Assembly: GCF_003671715.1 (NCBI RefSeq)
Contig: NZ_RAIF01000031.1
Coordinates: 1,030,763 to 1,068,749, forward strand
Direction: 5' to 3'
DNA: 37,987 nucleotides
Source of the DNA: Streptomyces sp. E2N166
GTDB taxonomy: Bacteria; Actinomycetota; Actinomycetes; Streptomycetales; Streptomycetaceae
Shown: positions 6,109-13,271 of the stretch, piece after piece
Position numbering within the stretch: position 1 is the stretch's first letter
Layout: every line of letters begins with the position of its first letter
Notes under the pieces: generated by a model
The model's input: only the letters and a program-made list of their open reading frames with translations
Told to the model about the DNA's origin: nothing
The model's database searches: none
Translations under genes and position numbers: made by a program

Positions 6109-8997
6109 TCAGCCGGAGAAGCCGACGTGCGCGAGCCGCAGAGAGCCGCGCAGTCCGATGCGGAGATCGTGAACGCCCTCGGCGGTCAGGGCGGCGCCGA
6201 GCTCCACGTAGTCGTACGGTCCCGGTGTGGGCGCGTCCGGTGACAGCGCCGCCAGGACCGGGCCGCCGTCGAGGGCGATCTCCACGGTGCCCTCGCTCCC
6301 CGCCACCGTCACCGTGACCTCAGTGACCCCGGGGCCGAAGTCGCAGTCTCGGTAGAGCAGTTCGCCCGCGCCGCCCGCCACCGGCGTCACCGCGTCGCCC
6401 GTTGCCCTGGTCCGGTCGACGATCTCCGTGCCGTTCTGCTCGTCGAAGTCGGCGGCCACCAGGCCCCGTTCCCAGGCCGGGCGCGGCGCGGCGGGCTCGC
6501 CGTCGAGTGTCACGGTGGCCGACAGGCGTACGTCCTCGCTGGAGGCACCCGCCAGCAGCGCGTACGGGCCCGGCTCCAGCCGCCACCTGTCGTGCGCCAC
6601 GTCCCAGAACGCGAAGACGGACAGCGGGAGTGCGAAGGACACCCGCGCCGTGGCCCCCGGGGCCAGGGTGACGCGGCGGTGGGCCAGCAGTTCGCGGCGC
6701 GGGCGCGGGACCGACGGGGCCTCGGCGCGCCCGTAGAGCTGGACCACCTCGTCGGCGGCGACGGCTCCCGTGTTGGTGACCGTGAAGGACACGGACACCT
6801 CCCCGTCCGCCACCCGCGCCGCCAGGTCCGCGTACGAGAAGGACGCGTACGACAGACCGTGCCCGAAGGGGAACAGCGGCGTCCCCTCGAAGTACAGGTA
6901 GGTCTGGCGACCGCCGATCACGTCGTAGTCGAGCAGGTCCGGCAGGTCGGCGTCGTCCGCGTACCAGGTCTGCGGGAGCCGCCCGGCGGGGGAGACGTCC
7001 CCGGCGAGCACCCGGGCCAGCGCGGTGCCGGCCGCCTGGCCGCCGTGCGCGGTCCACAGCACCGCCGGGAGCACCTCCGCGTCGACGGCGTACGGGTAGG
7101 CGGACACCAGCGTCAGCACGGTGCTCGGGTTGGCGGCGCGAGCCGCGCTCAGCAGGCGTTCCTGGTGGGCGGGCAGCCGCAGGGTCGTACGGTCCTCGGT
7201 CTCCCGGCCGTTGATGTGCGGATCGTTGCCCGCCACCACCACGACCACGTCGGCCTCCGCCGCCACCCGCGTCACCGTGTCCTCGCCGCGCTCGGTGACG
7301 ACCAGCTCGAAGACCTCCGGGGCCTCGTGCTCCGAGGAGGTCTCCACGGAGGGGTCCGAGGCGGCAACCTTCACGCCGTCGGCGGCGACATGGACGTGAC
7401 GACCCGTCCCCGTGTGCCGGAGGAGGTGCCCGTTCCCGTGGGGTTCCAGGCGGAAGGTCTCCTGCACGACCCAGCCGCCGGGCTGGTCGGCGGAGGCGCG
7501 GAGGTAGCCGTCCTCGGCGACCGAGAGGTAGCGGCCGTCGGGTGCGCGCAGGGTGAGGACGCCCTCTCCCCAGTCGACGAGTGCGAGCTCGGTGCCGGTG
7601 GCGTCGGTGGTGAGGGGCGGGAGGTCGGTGCGGCCGGCCAGCAGGGCCGGGTCGAGGGCGCCCTCGGTGCCGCGCGCGTCGCCGGGGGTGTCGTCCGACG
7701 GGAGCACGTGCAGGAACGTACCGGCGGCGGTCCTCAGCCGGACCCGGTCCACACCCTCCGCGAAGCTCACGCGCTCGGCGCCGAACCGCTCGTACAGGCC
7801 CTCCAGCGGGGTGGAACGGTGGATGAGCGTGCCGCTGTACCAGTCGAGCTTGCACTCGTCGGCGAGCAGCCCGACGACCGCGACGCGGGCGCCGGGGGCC
7901 AGCGGCAGCACGCCGTCGTTCTTGAGCAGTACGACCGCCTGCTCGGCCGTCTCCAGCGCCAGCGCCCGGTGCTCCGGCGTGTCGAAGTCGGCGGCCGCGG
8001 TCTCCGCGGTGACGGCGTACGGGTCGTGCTCCGGGTCGAACTCGCCGAGCCGGAAACGGACGGACAGCTGCCGGCGCACGGCCGCGTCGATGTCGGCCTC
8101 GGTCAGCAGGCCCTGGTCGAGGGCGCCCCGTACGCGGGCGACGATCTTCGAGGAGTCCGTGCCGTGGTCGGTGAAGCTGTCCACCCCGGCCCGCAGCGCG
8201 GCGGCGGTCGCCTCCTCGTGGGTGTCGAAGTAGTGCTCGGAGTCGACCAGGTTGGAGGGGGCGCCCGCGTCCGAGCAGACCAGGAGATCGTCCTCCGTCC
8301 AGGCGCGCAGCTGCCGGTTCAGGTACGGGGAGACGTGGTTGGGGCGGCCGTTGACCAGGTTGTACGCCGGCATCACCCCGGCCACCGCGCCCGCCTCGAC
8401 CGTCTCGCGGAAGGCACGCAGGTCGTACTCGTTCAGGACGCGGGGGCGGACGGACGCCGAGGACGTGTCCCGGTCGGTCTCGTTGTTGTGCGCGAGCCAG
8501 TGCTTGAGGACGGGCGCCGTGCGCCAGTACGTCGGATGCTCGCCGCGCAGGCCGCGGGTGTAGGCGGTGGCGATGGCCGACGTGAGTTTCGGGTCCTCGG
8601 AGTAGCCCTCCTCGTTCCGGCCCCACAGGGGGTGGCGCAGCAGGTTCACGGTCGGGGACCAGACGTTGAGGCCGACGCGGTCGTCGCGGGCGCGCATCGC
8701 ACGTGCCTCCCTGGACACCGCCTCGCCGACCCGGCGCACCAGGTCCTCGTTCCAGGTGGCGCCGATCCCCACGGCCTGCGGGAACACGGTCGCCGGGCCC
8801 ATCCAGGCCACGCCGTGCAGCGCCTCCTGACCGGTGCGGAAGGCGGCGATGCCGAGCCGTTCCACGGGGGGCGCGAACTGGTGCAGGAACCCGGTCTTCT
8901 CGTCGAGCGTGAGCCGCGACATCAGGTCGTCGACGCGCTTCGCGAACGGCAGACGCGGATCACGAAAAGGTGGCGTGGGCGGCGTGGGTGCGGTCAC
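6109..8997 (-). CDS. glycoside hydrolase family 3 beta-glucosidase with inserted beta-trefoil and CBM6-like tail
   Basis: The protein has 962 residues. The catalytic barrel (about 1-330) carries KHWLAHNNETDRD and the nucleophile motif LLVCSDAGAP with D243. The second GH3 domain starts at VVLLKNDGVLPLAPGARVAV. It is interrupted (about residues 410-560) by a region resembling fascin/beta-trefoil repeats: LTLRAPDGRYLSVAEDGYL, then GNGHLLRHTGTGRHVHVAA. It resumes at ADVVVVVAGNDPHINGRETE and is followed by an Fn3-like domain (about 730-810). The last 120 residues resemble CBM6 (YRDCDFGPGVTEV to GSLRLAHVGFSG). There is no signal peptide, so it probably acts inside the cell, removing non-reducing beta-glucose (possibly xylose) from imported oligosaccharides. 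Start GTG at 8997 has AAGGGGAAC upstream. Its promoter carries the LacI-type palindrome. Confidence 0.9.
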   Translation of the reverse strand: MTAPTPPTPPFRDPRLPFAKRVDDLMSRLTLDEKTGFLHQFAPPVERLGIAAFRTGQEALHGVAWMGPATVFPQAVGIGATWNEDLVRRVGEAVSREARAMRARDDRVGLNVWSPTVNLLRHPLWGRNEEGYSEDPKLTSAIATAYTRGLRGEHPTYWRTAPVLKHWLAHNNETDRDTSSASVRPRVLNEYDLRAFRETVEAGAVAGVMPAYNLVNGRPNHVSPYLNRQLRAWTEDDLLVCSDAGAPSNLVDSEHYFDTHEEATAAALRAGVDSFTDHGTDSSKIVARVRGALDQGLLTEADIDAAVRRQLSVRFRLGEFDPEHDPYAVTAETAAADFDTPEHRALALETAEQAVVLLKNDGVLPLAPGARVAVVGLLADECKLDWYSGTLIHRSTPLEGLYERFGAERVSFAEGVDRVRLRTAAGTFLHVLPSDDTPGDARGTEGALDPALLAGRTDLPPLTTDATGTELALVDWGEGVLTLRAPDGRYLSVAEDGYLRASADQPGGWVVQETFRLEPHGNGHLLRHTGTGRHVHVAADGVKVAASDPSVETSSEHEAPEVFELVVTERGEDTVTRVAAEADVVVVVAGNDPHINGRETEDRTTLRLPAHQERLLSAARAANPSTVLTLVSAYPYAVDAEVLPAVLWTAHGGQAAGTALARVLAGDVSPAGRLPQTWYADDADLPDLLDYDVIGGRQTYLYFEGTPLFPFGHGLSYASFSYADLAARVADGEVSVSFTVTNTGAVAADEVVQLYGRAEAPSVPRPRRELLAHRRVTLAPGATARVSFALPLSVFAFWDVAHDRWRLEPGPYALLAGASSEDVRLSATVTLDGEPAAPRPAWERGLVAADFDEQNGTEIVDRTRATGDAVTPVAGGAGELLYRDCDFGPGVTEVTVTVAGSEGTVEIALDGGPVLAALSPDAPTPGPYDYVELGAALTAEGVHDLRIGLRGSLRLAHVGFSG

Positions 8998-9033
8998 GTG
9001 CAGTTCCCCTTGCGATGGAGCGGCCAGGCGCTT

Positions 9034-9047
9034 TCGAAGCGCTTCGA
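9034..9047. promoter_or_regulatory. LacI-family operator in the GH3 promoter
   Basis: TCGAAGCGCTTCGA is a perfect 14-bp palindrome. It begins at the edge of the predicted -10 of the GH3 promoter and covers the expected transcription start, the classical position for repression. The same palindrome recurs at 9225 and 23765. Confidence 0.8.
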
Positions 9048-9076
9048 TGCTCAGTCGGCCCGGGGGTGGGTGTCAA
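9047..9076 (-). promoter_or_regulatory. predicted promoter of the GH3 gene
   Basis: On the minus strand a consensus -35 TTGACA (9076-9071) is followed after 18 bp by GAGCAT (9052-9047), which matches 4 of 6 positions of TAGGAT. Transcription would start near 9040, giving a leader of about 43 nt. The operator overlaps the start region. Confidence 0.5.
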
Positions 9077-9185
9077 GCCATTGGCGCGCATCACCTCCGA
9101 CTTCTCACCCCAATCCGAGCGTCACATGAGCCGGTTCGGCCGACCTCGCCCTCCCGATACCTCGGAGGAATTCTGGAAGCGACTC

Positions 9186-9214
9186 TTGTGCACCCCCAGG
9201 GGTTCACTTAACCT
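9186..9214 (+). promoter_or_regulatory. predicted promoter of the transporter and glycosidase operon
   Basis: TTGTGC (9186-9191), 17 bp, then TAACCT (9209-9214) which fits TAnnnT. Transcription would start near 9221, just before the second LacI-type palindrome, and leave a leader of about 175 nt before the ATG at 9398. A weaker half-palindrome, GGAAGCGCTCC, lies at 9256-9266, and a CGCACCT-TG-AGGTGCG hairpin at 9270-9285. Confidence 0.4.
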
Positions 9215-9224
9215 CGCAGCAACA

Positions 9225-9238
9225 TCGAAGCGCTTCGA
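9225..9238. promoter_or_regulatory. LacI-family operator in the transporter operon promoter
   Basis: A second perfect copy of TCGAAGCGCTTCGA, a few bases downstream of the predicted start of the binding-protein operon. Its centre is 191 bp from that of the copy at 9034, so one repressor can control both divergent units. Confidence 0.8.
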
Positions 9239-9397
9239 CTACGAGGCTCCCACCCGGAAGCGCTCCTGGCGCACCTTGAGGTGCGACGGACCCCGGGCAT
9301 TCCTCCGACGACCGCTTCAGCTCAGCCAGATCCACTCGAGACACCGCAGCCGACGGCCACCGCCGGGTGTCCTGGTGCGCCACGAAGGGTTGACGCA

Positions 9398-11089
9398 ATG
9401 ACGCCGAACGCCGCCTCCGGCCCCAGCCGGAGAAAGTTCCTCGCCTCCACGGCGGTCGCCACCGCAGCGGTGGCGGGAGGGATGCCGCTGCTCTCCGCCT
9501 GCGGCGGTGGCGGGAAGGACGACCGCAAGGAGGGGACCACGTCGGGGAAGGACGCGCAGAAGATCCTTCCGGCCTTCGTGGCGTCGAACGTCGTGACGCC
9601 GGACATCCCCGCCAAGAACGGATCGGCGGCGGGCTTCACCAAGGCGATCCCCACGGCCGAGCTCAAGACGTCGGTGCCGAAGAAGCTGGGCAGCGGCGGC
9701 AAGCTCTCGGTCATGGCGCCGTTCTGGGGGACCCCGCCCAAGGGCGACAACCCGTACTACACGGCCATGAACGCGGCCACCGGCGTCGAGGTCGCCTGGC
9801 AGAACCAGGACGGCGTCACCTATGACCAGAAGCTCGGCGCGGTCCTCGCCTCCAGCGACATCCCCGACGTCGTGGTCGTCCCCGGCTGGAACCTCAACGG
9901 CCGCATCCCCAGCGCCGTCAACGCCAAGTTCGCGGACCTCGGCCCCTACCTGTCCGGCGACAAGGTCAAGGACTACCCGAACCTGGCCGCCGTCCCGACC
10001 GAGGCCTGGCAGCGCGGCATCTTCGGCGGCGTGCTCCGGGCGGTCCCGATGCCGGCCCCGTACGTCACCGACATCGCGCCGCTCTACCGCAGGGACCTCT
10101 TCGAGAAGAAGGGCTACTCCGTCCCGAAGAGCCCCGAGGAGTTCCTGTCCTGGGCCAAGGAGGCCACCGACGCCAGGTCCAAGCTCTGGGCCTGCGACGA
10201 CATGAAGTGGACGGCGTTCAACATCTTCGGCGTCCTCTCCGGCAGCGACAAGGCGCTGTGGTGGAACCTGGAGGGCGACAAGCTGGTCAACCGCATCGAG
10301 ACCGACGAGTACCTCGAAGCCCTGGAGTGGACGCGGAAGCTGTACGCGGCCGAGGTGGTCCACCCCGACGCGGTGCAGGGCAAGGCCGGCGGCACCCCCG
10401 GCAACCGGCTCACCGCCGGGGAGATCCTGGTGTACAACCAGAACATCTCCGACTGGTGGGGCAAGACGGCCGAACAGCGCACCCAGAACCCGGACTTCGA
10501 CATCGCCGCGTTCGACATCTTCGGCGCCGACGGCGGCGACCCCACGCTGTGGGCGGTCCAGCCGGCCAACATCTTCACCTTCGTCAGCAAGAAGGCGGGC
10601 AAGCAGCAGATCAAGGACTTCCTCGCCCTCTGCAACTACTGCGCCGCGCCGTACGGCACCAAGGAGTTCATGCTCACCGCCTACGGCGTCGAGGGCACCG
10701 ACTACGACCTGAAGAGCGGCCTGCCGGTCAAGACCCAGCAGGGCGTCAACGAGGTCAACGGCGCCTTCGACTACACCGGCAACCCCGCCCCGTACATCGC
10801 CTACCCGGACCTGCCCGAGGTCACCCGGGGCATGGTCGAGTGGCAGCAGCGCATGGGCGCCTTCACCAAGAAGTCCTCCTTCTTCGGGCTGACCGTCACC
10901 GAGCCCACCCGCTGGGCCAACCTCGCCGACGACTTCGAGCAGCTGGAGGACGACGTCGTGCGCGGCCGCAAGAAGATCAGCGACGTGCAGCAGGCGGTGT
11001 CGGACTGGAAGGAGAAGGGCGGCGACGGCCTGCGGGACTGGTACAGGAAGCTGCTCGACGACAACGGCGGCAACGGCTCCACGAACTGA
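9398..11089 (+). CDS. extracellular sugar-binding lipoprotein of an ABC transporter (LplA-like)
   Basis: The product has 563 residues. The N-terminus has a twin-arginine motif, SRRKFLAST (R11, R12), and a lipobox LLSAC with C35, so it is probably a Tat-exported lipoprotein on the outer face of the membrane. The mature part is a large type I solute-binding protein (SBP_bac_1 / LplA group), with GTPPKGDNPYY and LASSDIPDVVVVPG typical of oligosaccharide binders; it is longer than mono- or disaccharide binders. It should deliver substrate to the two permeases encoded immediately downstream (34-bp gap). The start at 9398 is chosen because GAAGGG sits 8 bp upstream and the Tat motif follows at the right distance; the frame is open further upstream but without signal-like sequence. 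Xyloglucan oligosaccharides as ligand are inferred from the neighbours. Confidence 0.9.
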   Translation: MTPNAASGPSRRKFLASTAVATAAVAGGMPLLSACGGGGKDDRKEGTTSGKDAQKILPAFVASNVVTPDIPAKNGSAAGFTKAIPTAELKTSVPKKLGSGGKLSVMAPFWGTPPKGDNPYYTAMNAATGVEVAWQNQDGVTYDQKLGAVLASSDIPDVVVVPGWNLNGRIPSAVNAKFADLGPYLSGDKVKDYPNLAAVPTEAWQRGIFGGVLRAVPMPAPYVTDIAPLYRRDLFEKKGYSVPKSPEEFLSWAKEATDARSKLWACDDMKWTAFNIFGVLSGSDKALWWNLEGDKLVNRIETDEYLEALEWTRKLYAAEVVHPDAVQGKAGGTPGNRLTAGEILVYNQNISDWWGKTAEQRTQNPDFDIAAFDIFGADGGDPTLWAVQPANIFTFVSKKAGKQQIKDFLALCNYCAAPYGTKEFMLTAYGVEGTDYDLKSGLPVKTQQGVNEVNGAFDYTGNPAPYIAYPDLPEVTRGMVEWQQRMGAFTKKSSFFGLTVTEPTRWANLADDFEQLEDDVVRGRKKISDVQQAVSDWKEKGGDGLRDWYRKLLDDNGGNGSTN

Positions 11090-11123
11090 CCCCAGGCACA
11101 GGCCCGACGGCAAGGAGAAGGCC

Positions 11124-12161
11124 GTGTCGCACAGCACGGTGCCTCGGAGCAGAACCGAGGCGAAGACCCCCGAGAAGACCCCCGCGACGGATCCGGAGCG
11201 GCCCGCCGGGGACAAGGGCGGCAAGCGCGCGGGGAAGCTGAGCCTCCGGCTCAGATTCAGACGCGACCGCACCCTGATCCTGATGACGCTGCCGGCGCTG
11301 CTGCTGGTCCTGGTCTTCAACTACATACCGATCCTCGGCAACGTGGTCGCCTTCCAGGACTACGACCCGTATCTCAGCGAGAACGGCTTCGTCGCCATCT
11401 TCGAGAGCCCGTGGATCGGCTTCGAGCAGTTCGAGCGGATTTTCGCGGACTCGGCCTTCTGGCACGCGGTGCGGAACACCTTCGTGCTGTTCTTCCTCCA
11501 GCTGGTGCTCTACTTCCCGGTCCCGATCATGCTCGCGCTGCTCATCAACAGCGTGGTCAGGCCCCGGGTCCGGGCGATCGCGCAGGCGATCATGTATCTG
11601 CCGCACTTCTTCTCGTGGGTCCTCGTCGTCACCGTCTTCATGCAGATCTTCGGTGGCGCGGGCATCATCGCGCAGACCCTCCGCGAGCACGGCTACGAGG
11701 GCTTCGACCTGATGACCAACCCCGAGGTCTTCAAGTACCTGGTCACGGCCGAGACCATCTGGAAGGACGCCGGCTGGGGCATCATCGTGTTCCTCGCCGC
11801 GCTCTCCGCCGTCTCCAACGACCTGTACGAGGCCGCCGCCATGGACGGCGCGGGACGCTGGCGGCGCATGTGGCACATCACGCTGCCCGCCCTGCGCCCG
11901 GTGATCGCCCTGCTGCTGGTGCTGCGCGTCGGTGACGCCCTCACCGTCGGCTTCGAGCAACTGCTGCTCCAACGACAAGCCGTGGGTGTCGCGGCCTCGG
12001 AAGTCCTCGACACCTACGTGTGGTGGAACGGCATCCGCAACCAGGACTTCAGCTACGCCGCCGCCGCGGGCCTCATCAAGGGCGTAGTCGGTCTGGCGCT
12101 GGTGCTGACGGCGAACAAGGTGGCCCACCTCATGGGCGAGCAGGGGGTGTACAAGAAGTGA
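11124..12161 (+). CDS. ABC sugar transporter permease, LplB-like
   Basis: The protein has 345 residues with a charged 50-residue cytoplasmic N-terminus and six predicted membrane segments, starting at LILMTLPALLLVLVFNYIPI. The ATPase-coupling EAA loop reads EAAAMDGAGRWRRMWHITLP. The C-terminal VGFEQLLLQRQAVGVAASEV and the final GEQGVYKK are characteristic of the LplB subgroup that handles complex oligosaccharides. Start GTG at 11124 has AAGGAGAAG about 6 bp upstream. The last codons overlap the next gene by four bases (GTGA), so the two permeases are translationally coupled. No nucleotide-binding subunit is encoded in the cluster. Confidence 0.9.
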   Translation: MSHSTVPRSRTEAKTPEKTPATDPERPAGDKGGKRAGKLSLRLRFRRDRTLILMTLPALLLVLVFNYIPILGNVVAFQDYDPYLSENGFVAIFESPWIGFEQFERIFADSAFWHAVRNTFVLFFLQLVLYFPVPIMLALLINSVVRPRVRAIAQAIMYLPHFFSWVLVVTVFMQIFGGAGIIAQTLREHGYEGFDLMTNPEVFKYLVTAETIWKDAGWGIIVFLAALSAVSNDLYEAAAMDGAGRWRRMWHITLPALRPVIALLLVLRVGDALTVGFEQLLLQRQAVGVAASEVLDTYVWWNGIRNQDFSYAAAAGLIKGVVGLALVLTANKVAHLMGEQGVYKK

Positions 12162-13126
12162 GCGCCGTCCTCGACACACAGGCCGACGACACGACGGCCG
12201 ACGACACACCGGCCACGAGGAAGCCCAGCCCCTGGGCCGCCCCGCCGCGCCCGGTGTGGGAGGAGGAACCCTCCAAGGCCGGACAGGCGGGCAAGGGCCT
12301 CGTCCTGACCCTGGCCTGCCTGGGCATCGTCTTCCCGCTGTGGATCGTCGTCGTCACCAGCCTCCAGTCGAAGAAGGCCATCGACGAGGCCGGCGGCCTG
12401 GTGGTGATCCCCAAGGGCATCACCTTCGTCGCCTACCAGGAACTCCTGAGCGGCGGACAGGTCCAGCGCGCCGCCCTGGTCAGCATCGGCGTCACCGTGG
12501 TCGGCACGCTGTTCAGCATGGCGGTGTCCGTGCTGAGCGCGTACGGCCTGTCGCGCAGCGGATCGCTCGGGCACCGCTGGCTCCTGATGGCCCTGCTCAC
12601 GACGATGTTCTTCGGGGCCGGTCTGATCCCGACCTATCTGCTGGTGCAGGCGCTGGGGCTGACGGACACCTACCTGGCGCTGATCCTGCCCAGCGCGGTG
12701 AGCGTGTTCAACATCCTGGTGCTGCGGGCGTTCTTCATGAACATCTCGCAGGAGCTGATCGACAGCGCCCGCATCGACGGGGCCGGCGACTGGCGCATCC
12801 TGTGGAAGATCGTGATGCCGCTCTCCCGCGCGGTCCTCGCCGTGATCGCCCTCTTCTACGCCGTGGGCTACTGGAGCGCCTGGTTCAACGCGTCGATCTA
12901 CCTGACCGACCAGGACATGATGCCGCTCCAGAACGTCATGATCCAGCTGGTGCAGAAGCAGGAACGACCGGTCGGGCTGTCGGCGCAGGTCAACACCGGG
13001 GAGCTGTCCGCCCTCGCGATCCAGATGGCGGTGATGGTCATGGCACTGCTGCCGGTGGCCGTGCTGTCGCCGTTCGTCCAGCGTCACTTCAAGAAGGGGA
13101 TGCTCACGGGGGCGGTCAAGGGCTGA
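12158..13126 (+). CDS. ABC sugar transporter permease, LplC-like
   Basis: The protein has 322 residues. After a Thr/Pro-rich N-terminus, membrane segments begin at VLTLACLGIVFPLWIVVV. The EAA-type loop is ELIDSARIDGAGDWRILWKI, and the segment IPTYLLVQALGLTDTYLAL is typical of LplC/CarbPermease II proteins. The GTG start at 12158 is preferred over the open frame further upstream (from 12020) because it produces the 4-bp GTGA overlap with the first permease and gives a family-like length. It forms the second half of the import channel. A hairpin follows directly after the stop codon. Confidence 0.9.
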   Translation: MSAVLDTQADDTTADDTPATRKPSPWAAPPRPVWEEEPSKAGQAGKGLVLTLACLGIVFPLWIVVVTSLQSKKAIDEAGGLVVIPKGITFVAYQELLSGGQVQRAALVSIGVTVVGTLFSMAVSVLSAYGLSRSGSLGHRWLLMALLTTMFFGAGLIPTYLLVQALGLTDTYLALILPSAVSVFNILVLRAFFMNISQELIDSARIDGAGDWRILWKIVMPLSRAVLAVIALFYAVGYWSAWFNASIYLTDQDMMPLQNVMIQLVQKQERPVGLSAQVNTGELSALAIQMAVMVMALLPVAVLSPFVQRHFKKGMLTGAVKG

Positions 13127-13153
13127 CGCGCAAGCGGTTACGCGGCTTGCGCG
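13127..13153 (+). terminator. intra-operon hairpin between the permease and GH74 genes
   Basis: CGCGCAAGC (13127-13135) and GCTTGCGCG (13145-13153) form a perfect 9-bp stem with loop GGTTACGCG, starting at the base after the stop codon. It could partly terminate or stabilise the upstream transporter mRNA, so that the downstream glycosidases are made in different amounts. No promoter was clearly seen in the remaining 118 bp before the GH74 gene. Confidence 0.5.
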
Positions 13154-13271
13154 ATGTCCTCGGCCGCGGTGCCGTCGTGGCTTGTCGCGCCCACGCCGCT
13201 CAGCCGCGTGCCGACACGGCCCCGCGCCCCCGATTCGCCGTCCCTCCGACTCCCGCAGAACGAGGTATGTC

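Noticed and set aside
5321..6172. 283-codon plus-strand frame starting at GTG 5321
   Set aside because: Only its first part resembles a methyltransferase C-terminus; the rest is antisense to the glycosyltransferase remnant and overlaps a hairpin. Treated as a pseudogene fragment, not a gene.
6592..9129. 845-codon open frame on the plus strand
   Set aside because: Antisense to the GH3 gene, with repetitive Val/Gly/Arg-rich translation and no ribosome site. Shadow frame.
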